Shown piece after piece: positions 17,870-26,604 of a stretch of 62,573 bases of DNA. This DNA comes from Chloroflexia bacterium. Its GTDB lineage: Bacteria; Chloroflexota; Chloroflexia; Thermobaculales; Thermobaculaceae. Made by a program: the position numbers and the translations under genes. The stretch is from contig JAUJMR010000001.1 in NCBI GenBank assembly GCA_030446765.1, forward strand, positions 515,271 through 577,843. The letters are read 5' to 3'. The notes under the pieces are model-generated. The model saw only the letters and a list, made by a program, of their open reading frames with translations. It had not been told where the DNA came from and made no database searches. How positions within the stretch are numbered: position 1 is the stretch's first letter; every line of letters begins with the position of its first letter.

Positions 17870-17912
17870 TTCAATCTCTCCAGATTAGCCTAGTTTCAGG
17901 CAATAGTATCAC

Positions 17913-19448
17913 TTACGGCAAGAGTGCCGTGCCCGTGTCCGGAGCGACCGGCAGGTAATCCAGCAGCGCGGATACCGCGGGCTCCATCGTCTCGAGGAAC
18001 GGCGTTGCCCAGACGCCCATCAGCACACTTAGCAGGGCCAGGCCGACTAGCGGCACCGCCTCTTGCCAAATCTTCATCGGGGGCATCTCATGGTACTCCT
18101 GTGGCTTACCAAGGTAGAAGACCCGCGCCACCATCCACAACATATACGCCGCGGATACGATGATATATGCGTAGACCGGCACCGCCAGCCACCACTGTAC
18201 TCGGAAGGCCGCAAGTGTCACCAGGATCTCCGCCACGAACGCGCTCATCCCCGGCAGGCCGAGGTTCGCGAGACTGAGCACAACGAAGAGTGCGGTGAAT
18301 ACGCCCATCAGGTTCGCGATGCCGCCCATTCGAGCGATCTCACGCGTGTGCAGCCGCTCGTAGATAACGCCGACTCCAAGGAAGAGGGCACCCGAGATCA
18401 ATCCGTGACTGACCATCTGCAGGATCGCGCCCTGCACACCTTGCTGCGTGAAGGTGAAGATGCCCAGCACCGTGAAACCCATCGAGGCAACAGAGGAGTA
18501 CGCGATGAGCTTCTTGAGGTCGCGCTGCACGAGCGTGATATATGCTCCGTACAGGATCGCCACCACCGAGAGCGCCAGCGGCACCACCGCAAAGTTCACG
18601 CTTGCTTCCGGGGAGAGTGGGATGAGCCAGCGTAGAAAACCGTAGCCCCCCATCTTCAGGAGCACTCCCGCGAGGATGATACTCCCCGCGGTCGGCGCGT
18701 CCACGTGCGCGTCCGGGAGCCAGGTGTGGAACGGGAAGAGCGGCATCTTCACTGCGAAGGCGAAGAAAAAGCCCCAGAACATCCACGTCTGGAATCCATA
18801 GCTCCAGTTCGGCGCCAGCTGGATGAGGTCCACGTAGTTCAGCGTCGCGCCGCCGGGCCGTCCAGACGCCTGTACGTACACGCTGACGATCGCGGCGAGC
18901 ATTACGAGGCTCCCCGCGAAGGTGTACAGGAAGAACTTCATCGCCGAGTACAGCTTGCGCCCGTGCCCCCATACCCCGATTAGAAGCGCCATTGGGATCA
19001 GCGTCAGCTCGAAGAAGACATAGAAGAGCGATAGGTCAAGCGCGACGAAGACGCCGAGCATACCCGTCTCGAGCACGAGCAGGCTCGCGTAGTACTCCTT
19101 GAGGCGGTGGTTTACGAAGCTAAAGCTGTACACCACAGCCACGAGCGACAGGAGAGAGGTGAGGAAGTACAGCAGAACAGCGATGCCGTCCACGCCGAGG
19201 TAATACTCCAGCCCGAGACCCTGAGCCCACCGGAATCGATCCACGAGTTGAAAGCCCGCGCCTGCACTGTCGTAGCTGAACAGCACCACGAGCATCAGCA
19301 GCATGTCGATCCCGGCGATCGCAATCGCGGTCCACCGGATCGCATTCGCCGCGTTTTTCGGCAACAGCGCGACGAGCAGTGCGCCGACGAGCGGCAACAG
19401 CGTGACGATGGTGAGTATCGGGATGCCGAGAGCGTTATCGCCGTACAT
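17913..19448 (-). CDS. nuoM: NADH-quinone oxidoreductase subunit M
   Basis: An antiporter-like subunit of 511 residues. The conserved Glu of helix 5 is in YVFFELTLIPMALLIGVWG, and the helix-7/8 region KMPLFPFHTWLPDAHVDAPTAGS is intact, as is the KLIAYSSVASMG segment. It is one of three proton-translocating channels with NuoL and NuoN. It starts 13 bp after nuoL and is fully in frame. Confidence 0.97.
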   Translation of the reverse strand: MYGDNALGIPILTIVTLLPLVGALLVALLPKNAANAIRWTAIAIAGIDMLLMLVVLFSYDSAGAGFQLVDRFRWAQGLGLEYYLGVDGIAVLLYFLTSLLSLVAVVYSFSFVNHRLKEYYASLLVLETGMLGVFVALDLSLFYVFFELTLIPMALLIGVWGHGRKLYSAMKFFLYTFAGSLVMLAAIVSVYVQASGRPGGATLNYVDLIQLAPNWSYGFQTWMFWGFFFAFAVKMPLFPFHTWLPDAHVDAPTAGSIILAGVLLKMGGYGFLRWLIPLSPEASVNFAVVPLALSVVAILYGAYITLVQRDLKKLIAYSSVASMGFTVLGIFTFTQQGVQGAILQMVSHGLISGALFLGVGVIYERLHTREIARMGGIANLMGVFTALFVVLSLANLGLPGMSAFVAEILVTLAAFRVQWWLAVPVYAYIIVSAAYMLWMVARVFYLGKPQEYHEMPPMKIWQEAVPLVGLALLSVLMGVWATPFLETMEPAVSALLDYLPVAPDTGTALLP

Positions 19449-19461
19449 GGGTCATCCTCAC

Positions 19462-21369
19462 TTACAGAAAGAAGAGCGCGCCCACGAGCGCGATCAGCCC
19501 CACCGCTATGCTCAGCGCATAATTGCCCACGAAGCCGGTCTGTATGCGCCGGAGCGTCCCGCCCGTGTCTGCAACGCTGTCCGCGACCCCATTCACGACG
19601 CCATCCACCACCCGGGCGTCAAATCGCCACAGCCCGTTGCCTAGTGCACGGGATGGGCGCACGAGCAAGGCGTTGTAGATCTCGTCGAAGTAGTACTTGT
19701 TGTACAGCATCCGGTAAAGGAACTTGAACCGGCCGGCCCACACCTGTGGGTCCAGCGCGGGCACTCGGCGGGCATACACCGCGAGCCCGAGCAGAATGCC
19801 GGCGATGGACACGGCGGTGGCGACCACCATCAAGGAGAAAACCTCAAGGGAGAACCCCGCGGAGTGCCCTCCCTCGCCCACAGCCTCCCCGCCATGGGCA
19901 GCAAACACAGGCTCGAGGAAGTGGTGAATGAAGCCCGCCTCCGGCGGGATCCCGACGAATCCCGCGACGACCGACAGCCCCGCGAGAATCCACAGCGGCA
20001 CGGTCATGGTCCGCGGCGACTCGTGCGGATGTATGGCATGGGTATCGAATCGGGGCTCGCCGAGGAAGGTCATCGCGATCAGCCGTGTGATGTAGAAGGC
20101 GGTCAGGAACGAGGCGAGCGTCCCGAAGCCGTAGACCCAGTAATGATGCTGAATAAAAGAGAAGCCGAGTATCTCGTCCTTGCTCCAGAATCCGGCGAGT
20201 GGTGGGAAGCCCGCCAGCGCGAGGCTGCCGATCACCAGGGTCGCGAAGGTCTGCGGCATGTAGCGTCGCAGGCCACCCATTCGGCGCATGTCAGTCTCTC
20301 CGCCGACGCCGTGCATGACGCTGCCCGCGCCAAGGAACAGGAGCGCCTTGAAGAACGCGTGCGTGAAGAGGTGGAAGATGGCGGATACGTACGCGCCCAC
20401 GCCCAGCGCGAAGAACATATAACCAAGTTGACTGATTGTCGAGTACGCCATCACGCGCTTTATGTCGTTCTGCACCAGCCCGATCGTCGCGCCGAGCAGT
20501 GCCGTGACGAGACCGATCACCGCGATGACCTGCAGCGTGCCTGCTGCCTCATTGAACAGCGGGTTGGCACGCGCCACGAGATAGACACCCGCCGTTACCA
20601 TCGTCGCCGCGTGGATCAGCGCGCTTACCGGCGTGGGACCCTCCATCGCGTCCGGCAACCAGGTGTGGAGCGGCCACTGCGCGGACTTGCCCATCGAGCC
20701 GGTGAACAGGAGCAGCGTGATAATCGTCAGCGTCCCGGTGGATACTTCTCCGGCGCGATCGAACACGGGCACGTACGCGAGCGTGCCAAACGTCACGAAT
20801 AGCAGGATCACCCCAAGACCAAAGCCGAAGTCGCCGACCCGGTTCACGATGAATGCCTTCATCGCCGCGTCGGACGCCGACCGTTTGGTGTACCAGAATC
20901 CGATCAGCAGATACGAGCAGAGCCCCACCGCCTCCCAGAACACGTACAGCTCCAGGAAGTTGTTCGCGAGCACAAGCATCAGCATGCTGAACGTAAAGAG
21001 CGGCAGGTACGAGAAGAATCGGTAGTTGCCCGGATCACCGTGCATGTAGCCGATGCTGTAGACGTGGACCAACAGGCTGACGCTTGTCACGACAAGGAGC
21101 ATTATGGAGGTAAGCTGGTCGACGTAGAAGCCGATACCGACGTCAAAATCGCCCGAAACGATCCAGCTATAGAGCTCGATGTTCCACGCTTCGAACTCTT
21201 CGGCGCCGAGTACTTCGGCAAAGATCAGCACCGAGAGGATGAAGGAGACGAGCACACCAGCGATACCAACAAGCGCCGTTGCGTTGCCACTCCAGCGCTT
21301 GCCGAACAAAATGTTTACGGCAAACGCCAGAAGCGGCGCAAGCGGTATGAGCCAGACGTAACTCTCCAA
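19462..21369 (-). CDS. nuoL: NADH-quinone oxidoreductase subunit L
   Basis: This 635-residue protein is the distal antiporter-like subunit of complex I, with a long C-terminal part that should include the lateral helix. Visible motifs are FWEAVGLCSYLLIGFWY (functional Glu), AQWPLHTWLPDAMEGPTPVSALIHAATMV and AYSTISQLGYMFFA. It lies between nuoK and nuoM with short spacers and has no frame errors. Confidence 0.97.
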   Translation of the reverse strand: MESYVWLIPLAPLLAFAVNILFGKRWSGNATALVGIAGVLVSFILSVLIFAEVLGAEEFEAWNIELYSWIVSGDFDVGIGFYVDQLTSIMLLVVTSVSLLVHVYSIGYMHGDPGNYRFFSYLPLFTFSMLMLVLANNFLELYVFWEAVGLCSYLLIGFWYTKRSASDAAMKAFIVNRVGDFGFGLGVILLFVTFGTLAYVPVFDRAGEVSTGTLTIITLLLFTGSMGKSAQWPLHTWLPDAMEGPTPVSALIHAATMVTAGVYLVARANPLFNEAAGTLQVIAVIGLVTALLGATIGLVQNDIKRVMAYSTISQLGYMFFALGVGAYVSAIFHLFTHAFFKALLFLGAGSVMHGVGGETDMRRMGGLRRYMPQTFATLVIGSLALAGFPPLAGFWSKDEILGFSFIQHHYWVYGFGTLASFLTAFYITRLIAMTFLGEPRFDTHAIHPHESPRTMTVPLWILAGLSVVAGFVGIPPEAGFIHHFLEPVFAAHGGEAVGEGGHSAGFSLEVFSLMVVATAVSIAGILLGLAVYARRVPALDPQVWAGRFKFLYRMLYNKYYFDEIYNALLVRPSRALGNGLWRFDARVVDGVVNGVADSVADTGGTLRRIQTGFVGNYALSIAVGLIALVGALFFL

Positions 21370-21432
21370 CGGTATCTCCCGTACGCTGAGAACTGCACGC
21401 GGGCAGGGAAGGGTCGCGCCCCGCCTCCCGAT

Positions 21433-21738
21433 CTACTGCTTCAGGATGTCCATCTCGCCGACGTCCACCGTATCCTTGTGGCGGGCCAGGGAGAGAATGA
21501 TTCCCAGCCCCACGGCAGCTTCAGCCGCCGCGACCGTGACGACAAACACCACGAAGTTCTGCCCTGTGAGCGTGTCCAGGTGCCGCCCAAATGCGACGAG
21601 TGCGACGTTGCAGGCGTTCAACATCAGCTCGACGCTCATAAAGATGACGAGCACGTGACGGCGCACCAGCACACCTACGAGCCCAATCGTAAACAGCGCG
21701 GCGCTGAAGAGCAGGTACCACTCCAGTGGCGGTGTCAC
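21433..21738 (-). CDS. nuoK: NADH-quinone oxidoreductase subunit K
   Basis: A 101-residue, three-helix subunit of the complex I membrane arm. The two membrane glutamates of the family appear in MSVELMLNACNVAL and VAAAEAAVGLGI. It follows nuoJ by 2 bp and precedes nuoL by 63 bp. Confidence 0.97.
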   Translation of the reverse strand: MTPPLEWYLLFSAALFTIGLVGVLVRRHVLVIFMSVELMLNACNVALVAFGRHLDTLTGQNFVVFVVTVAAAEAAVGLGIILSLARHKDTVDVGEMDILKQ

Positions 21739-21740
21739 GC

Positions 21741-22262
21741 TTACAAATCCTCCTTGGCGAGGTAGATCGCACCTACCGCCGCCACCAGCAACAGCACGGA
21801 AGCTATCTCAAAGGGAAGCAGCCACGTCGTGTAGAGTTGCCTACCCAACGCCTCGATGTTCCCGCCGACCGCCGCAATATGCTCCGGGCTGTCGGGTCCG
21901 CGTTGGCCACCACCAACGGTGCTCGTTAGTACCACCAGGGCCAGCTCGGACACGAGCACCAGCCCGACAATCACGGCAGCGCGCGCCTGGAGCGGCTGGT
22001 TCAACACGGGCAGCGGACGCTCACCACCAGCGAGCAGCATCACCACGAACAGGAACAAAACCAGAATCGCCCCCGAGTACACGAGTATCTGGATCGCGGC
22101 GATGAACTCCGCCTGCAGGAGCACAAACATCGCGGCGACGTTCACAAACGTCAGCAGCATGAACAGTACGCTATGGACGGGGTTGCGGGACAGAAGCATC
22201 AGCACCGCCGCTACCAACGCGACGGCCGCGAACGCGAGGAAAAGTAGAGAGTGAAGCTCCAC
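21741..22262 (-). CDS. nuoJ: NADH-quinone oxidoreductase subunit J
   Basis: This 173-residue protein has five predicted helices. The NuoJ signature NPVHSVLFMLLTFVNVAAMFVLL is followed by AEFIAAIQILVYSGAILVLFLFVVMLL, the segment around the pi-bulge helix TM3 that gates proton transfer. The start directly abuts the nuoI stop. Confidence 0.97.
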   Translation of the reverse strand: MELHSLLFLAFAAVALVAAVLMLLSRNPVHSVLFMLLTFVNVAAMFVLLQAEFIAAIQILVYSGAILVLFLFVVMLLAGGERPLPVLNQPLQARAAVIVGLVLVSELALVVLTSTVGGGQRGPDSPEHIAAVGGNIEALGRQLYTTWLLPFEIASVLLLVAAVGAIYLAKEDL

Positions 22263-22754
22263 TTAGCGCGTCACCGCCTCTTCCGGGAAGCGGGTGACTT
22301 CCAGCCACGCACCGCTCTCCGTCTGCTCAATCTCATCGTAGATCCCCCGGCCCAACTCAAGGAGCTTCTCCTTGTCGTACAGGAGGTTGTTTCGATCCGT
22401 GGTCGCGAGCTCGAAAACGTGCGACATCTGGATCGCCTTCACCGGGCACGACTCCACACACAACCCGCAGAACAGGCAACGGGGCGCCTGTATGGTGTAT
22501 GTCACCGGGTGGCGGCCCTTCGTCGCGTGCGGCTCGCTCGTCATGCTGATCACGTTATTCGGGCACGCCGTCGCGCAAAGCCCACAGGCGGTGCACTTTT
22601 CCTCACCCGTCGTGACATCCGTCACGAGAACCGGCAAGCCGCGAAATCGATGTCCCATATCGCGGTGTTCCTTCGGGTACTGCACCGTGGTCGGCGACTT
22701 GAAGCCCTCGCCAAGGGTGACGTAGAAGCCCCTGAACCTGTCAATCAAACTCAC
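22263..22754 (-). CDS. nuoI: NADH-quinone oxidoreductase subunit I (two [4Fe-4S] clusters)
   Basis: A 163-residue ferredoxin-type subunit that carries clusters N6a and N6b in the peripheral arm. Both cysteine sets are complete: CTACGLCATACP and CLFCGLCVESCP. It sits between nuoH (19 bp before) and nuoJ. Confidence 0.97.
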   Translation of the reverse strand: MSLIDRFRGFYVTLGEGFKSPTTVQYPKEHRDMGHRFRGLPVLVTDVTTGEEKCTACGLCATACPNNVISMTSEPHATKGRHPVTYTIQAPRCLFCGLCVESCPVKAIQMSHVFELATTDRNNLLYDKEKLLELGRGIYDEIEQTESGAWLEVTRFPEEAVTR

Positions 22755-22773
22755 AGAAAAGCCCCCCGATGGA

Positions 22774-23793
22774 CTAGATGAACAGCTTAACTATACCAGT
22801 AACCACGATGTTCAGTAGCGCAAGCGGCAGCATAACCTTCCAGCAGAGGGAGATCAGCTGGTCGTATCGGAAGCGCGGCAGCGTGGCCCGCAGCCAGAAG
22901 TAGAAGAAGATGAAGATCGCCATTTTTGCCGAGAACCAGAACAGCCCGTCGATCACAGGAGGCAGCAACGGAATGTCTGGTCCGAGCCACCCACCGAGGA
23001 AGATCGTGGACGCGACCGCTCCGATGGCCAGCATGCTGATGTACTCGGCGAGGAAGAACATTGCAAAACCAAAGCCGGAATACTCCACGTGGAAGCCCGC
23101 GACGAGCTCGGTCTCTGCTTCCGGCAGGTCAAACGGTGCTCGGTTTGTCTCCGCGATCGAACTCACGAGAAACAGTGCGAAACCGAGTGCTTGAGGAAGC
23201 ACGAACCACCGCGGCAAGAAGCCGAACCAGAGCCCATCCTGCGCGGTCACGATGTCTGAGAGGTTCATCGAGCCGGCCATCATCAGGGAGCCGACGAGCG
23301 AGAGCCCGAGCGTCACTTCATAGCTGATCACCTGTGCCGAGGAGCGCAGCCCTCCGATCATCGCATACTTATTGTTCGAGGCCCATCCGGCCATTACGAG
23401 GCCGTACACTCCCACGGAGCCCATCGCGAGGAAATACAGAACCGCGACATTGATGTTCGCGATGGACTGGCCGATCTCACGACCGAAGGCTGTAAACCCC
23501 GGCCCGAACGGCACCACGGCCCACGTAAGCAGCGCGGGCACGAACACCATCACCGGCGCAAGATAGAACACCCGCTTGTCCGCATTTGCCGGGATCGGTG
23601 ACTCTTTGACGAGGAGTTTCACCCCGTCCGCCACAGGCTGCAAAAGGCCCAGCGGACCAGTCCGGTTGGGACCAATGCGCGACTGCATCCGCGCGAGCAC
23701 CTTTCGCTCGAAGTAGGTCATGTACGCCATACCTGTGAGCACAGCCCCAAAGACCACCACTATCTTAGTCAGCGTTATCAGAAGCTCAGCCAA
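22774..23793 (-). CDS. nuoH: NADH-quinone oxidoreductase subunit H
   Basis: A 339-residue multi-pass subunit at the junction of the two arms that helps form the quinone chamber. Conserved elements are YFERKVLARMQSRIGPNRTGP, the charged loop AETNRAPFDLPEAETELVAGFHVEYSG, and RATLPRFRYDQLISLCWK near the C-terminus. It starts 56 bp after the nuoG stop. Confidence 0.97.
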   Translation of the reverse strand: MAELLITLTKIVVVFGAVLTGMAYMTYFERKVLARMQSRIGPNRTGPLGLLQPVADGVKLLVKESPIPANADKRVFYLAPVMVFVPALLTWAVVPFGPGFTAFGREIGQSIANINVAVLYFLAMGSVGVYGLVMAGWASNNKYAMIGGLRSSAQVISYEVTLGLSLVGSLMMAGSMNLSDIVTAQDGLWFGFLPRWFVLPQALGFALFLVSSIAETNRAPFDLPEAETELVAGFHVEYSGFGFAMFFLAEYISMLAIGAVASTIFLGGWLGPDIPLLPPVIDGLFWFSAKMAIFIFFYFWLRATLPRFRYDQLISLCWKVMLPLALLNIVVTGIVKLFI

Positions 23794-23849
23794 GTCCGCT
23801 CCCTGTTATCAGATATCGAGCGCCACAAGGTACCAACCGACACCATTTG

Positions 23850-26519
23850 CTATATATCCGTCAGTTGCCCGGTGCTGTAGCCGGACTGCTTGAGGTTCGG
23901 GCTCTGCAACATCCCGACACCGCGGCCACGCTCCGGGCTACTGTCCGCCGCACCGTTCTCGTGCAGGCTGACCAGTGTCGGGCATCGGCTGGTCATCGTG
24001 CCCGTCCCCTGATGATACAGCGACACCTGGACGGTCCCGCCATATACGCCGTCCCCCATGATCTGCCCCTGGCGGAACGGCACCGGGATGAGCCTAGCTT
24101 TGCCACCGGGGAAGCCGTCTGCATAAAGGACTGGAGTCCCGTGCGGGTCATTCTCCGTAGTCGGCCAGTGCGCTCCCACGCGCTTCACCTCATCGATAGA
24201 AGGATTGCGATACACCTTGCCGGGGCGCAGCGTTATGACCGTGCCTGGCCGCTCGAGCGTCCGCCGATCCACCCCACCATACTGTGGGACAACGGTCGCG
24301 ATCTCCGCAAGGATCTGGTCCGATGAGGTGTACAGTCGCTCAAAGCCCATACGCTCCAGTACATGCACCAGTATCGTCCAGTCCGGGATGCTCTGTCCGT
24401 GGTTCGTGAGCGCCTTGTTCACGCGCTGGATACGCCGCTCTGCGCTGGTGTACGTACCGTCCTTCTCGGCCCAGGAGCACGCGGGCAACACAACGTCCGC
24501 ATACTCCGCCGTTGGGGTGCGGAACATGTCTTGAACCACGAGGAACTCGAGGTTCGCAAGAGCTTCTCTCGCGATCTGCGGATTACCGTGCGCCTGTGCC
24601 GGGTTCGAGCCCATAATATACATTGCGCGAATCCTGCCCGCGCGCGCGGCTTGCAGCATCGCCGCCAGTCCCAGGCCGGGACGAGACGGCAGCGGATCGG
24701 ATAGTCCCCATGCCTGCTCCAGCGCCCGACGATCCTCAGCGTTTTCGAGCGGGCGCTCGCCCGGAAGCAGAAACGGCACGCAGCCCATATCGAGCGCACC
24801 TTGGCCATTGTTCGCTACCTTGAGCGGATTAACGCCCGCGCCGGAACGTCCGACATTCCCCGTGAGGAGGGCAAGAGCAGCCGCACCATACTCGATCTCT
24901 TCACCACCATCCCGGAGCGTCAGTCCTGCCGAGTAGACGATGGTAGACGGTGGGAACAGCCCATTGTCCAGCCGGCCATCAGCCCCAGCACCGCCCGTTG
25001 CGTATATCTCCGCGGCCTGCTCCAGCAACGCGACCGGGACACCGGTGTTCGCAGCAATCCCCTCAGGGGTGTACGTCTGCGCTGTCTGGATCCACTCTTC
25101 GATTCCGTCGACGCGGTCGCCGACGTAGTCCCGCGCCACGAGATCCCGCCGGGCCACGAGCGCGGCCAGTCCGTTGAGCAAGTCCGCCTCCGCGCCCGCG
25201 CGGTATTGCAGGTTAATGTCCGCGATCTGGCTCAGGGGGAGAGCCTGTGGTGCGGCGATAATGAGCTTGATGCCCTTGCGTCGGATCGCAGCCTGCAGCT
25301 TGTACGAGAAGACCGGGTGCGTCGCACTCAGGTTCGAGCCGAGGATTAGCACGCAGCGAGCGTTTTCAAAGATGTCCAGGAAGGCGTTCGTCGGAGCGTC
25401 CGAGCCGAACACGTCGCGCAACCCTGCCTGCCGGACACCCTGGCCGACTCCCGCATCGTGGTCGATGTGATTGCTCCCCATCACGCCACGGACGAACTTG
25501 TTGAACAGGTAGTTCTCCTCGTTCGTATTATGCGCCCCAGCGATCCCGGCGAAGCTGTCTCCCCGATACTGCGGCAGCCGCTCCGCGATGAGAGCGAGCG
25601 CCTCCTGCCAGGTACTCTCCACGAGCTCGCCGTCCTTACGGACGAGTGGTGTCTGCAAGCGATCCTTGCCCTGCACGAACTCGTAACCGAAGAATCCACG
25701 GGCACACAGCTGCTCGCCGTTCATGCCGGAGTCCTGCTTGCCGATGATGCGCTTAATCTGGCCGGTGGCCTCTTCGACGTGCAGCTCCATGTTGCAGCCC
25801 ACGCCGCAGAATGTGCAGATCGTCTGTACGCGCTTCAGGAACCAGGCACGGGCGGTATCGTGGTATGAGGTGTTGAGCAGCGCGCCGACAGGACAGACCT
25901 CGATGCACAGGCCGCACGAGACGCAAGGCGAGTCCTTGAGATCCTGCCCGAACGCGCCGTCGATGTATGACTGGAAGCCGCGCTCCGCCCACGCGAGTGC
26001 CGTTGCACCCACCAGCTCATCGCAAACCCGCACACAGCGACCACACAGTACGCAACGGTCGCGCTTGATCATCACGGACTCGCTGAGGGTTTCGTATTCC
26101 CAGCTCATCTTCGGACGCGCAAGGGGGTTGTTGACGCGCACGTTCGTGTAATACGCGTGATTCTGCAACTCACACTCGCCGGACTTGTCGCAGATGGGAC
26201 AATCGATCGGGTGATCCACTAGCAGCGACTCCACTGCGAATCGCTGGGCATCGAGCACCTTCTGGGATCTCGTGAATACCTGCATGCCCTCGCTGACCGG
26301 AGCCGAACACGAGATATCGATCGTGCTCCGCCGCGTGACGATCTCGACCATGCAGGTGCGGCACGCGCCAAACGGCCGGAGGTCGGGGTACTGACAGAAG
26401 TTCGGGATCTCGACGCCCACCTGCTTTGCCGCATGCAGGACAAACGTCCCCTTCGGGACGGTGACCTCCTTGCCATCGATGGTGAGCGTTACCATGTCTA
26501 TGTTCTGCTCTGTGGTCAT
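23850..26519 (-). CDS. nuoG: NADH-quinone oxidoreductase subunit G
   Basis: An 889-residue iron-sulfur subunit. The N-terminal [2Fe-2S] ligands are in NFCQYPDLRPFGACRTC and a later Cys. The His/Cys cluster N5 is HPIDCPICDKSGEC. Two further [4Fe-4S] sets are CVLCGRCVRVC and CVSCGLCIEVCP. The N7-type set CTFCGVGC plus a distant Cys (GEQLCARGF) is also complete, a cluster many NuoG proteins have lost. The rest is a molybdopterin-oxidoreductase-like fold. It follows nuoF by 85 bp. Confidence 0.96.
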   Translation of the reverse strand: MTTEQNIDMVTLTIDGKEVTVPKGTFVLHAAKQVGVEIPNFCQYPDLRPFGACRTCMVEIVTRRSTIDISCSAPVSEGMQVFTRSQKVLDAQRFAVESLLVDHPIDCPICDKSGECELQNHAYYTNVRVNNPLARPKMSWEYETLSESVMIKRDRCVLCGRCVRVCDELVGATALAWAERGFQSYIDGAFGQDLKDSPCVSCGLCIEVCPVGALLNTSYHDTARAWFLKRVQTICTFCGVGCNMELHVEEATGQIKRIIGKQDSGMNGEQLCARGFFGYEFVQGKDRLQTPLVRKDGELVESTWQEALALIAERLPQYRGDSFAGIAGAHNTNEENYLFNKFVRGVMGSNHIDHDAGVGQGVRQAGLRDVFGSDAPTNAFLDIFENARCVLILGSNLSATHPVFSYKLQAAIRRKGIKLIIAAPQALPLSQIADINLQYRAGAEADLLNGLAALVARRDLVARDYVGDRVDGIEEWIQTAQTYTPEGIAANTGVPVALLEQAAEIYATGGAGADGRLDNGLFPPSTIVYSAGLTLRDGGEEIEYGAAALALLTGNVGRSGAGVNPLKVANNGQGALDMGCVPFLLPGERPLENAEDRRALEQAWGLSDPLPSRPGLGLAAMLQAARAGRIRAMYIMGSNPAQAHGNPQIAREALANLEFLVVQDMFRTPTAEYADVVLPACSWAEKDGTYTSAERRIQRVNKALTNHGQSIPDWTILVHVLERMGFERLYTSSDQILAEIATVVPQYGGVDRRTLERPGTVITLRPGKVYRNPSIDEVKRVGAHWPTTENDPHGTPVLYADGFPGGKARLIPVPFRQGQIMGDGVYGGTVQVSLYHQGTGTMTSRCPTLVSLHENGAADSSPERGRGVGMLQSPNLKQSGYSTGQLTDI

Positions 26520-26604
26520 TACTGAGAGCTTGCGCTCGATCCTCCTGTCGCGTCTTTCACATGCTCACCAAATTGTACCCGCGAAAACGCATGTTATTTC
26601 GTCA

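Noticed and set aside
16772-21765. Several 150-310-codon plus-strand frames opposite nuoN, nuoM, nuoL and nuoK
   Set aside because: All lie antisense to intact nuo genes and are rich in Arg, His and Glu, as expected of shadow frames in GC-rich DNA.
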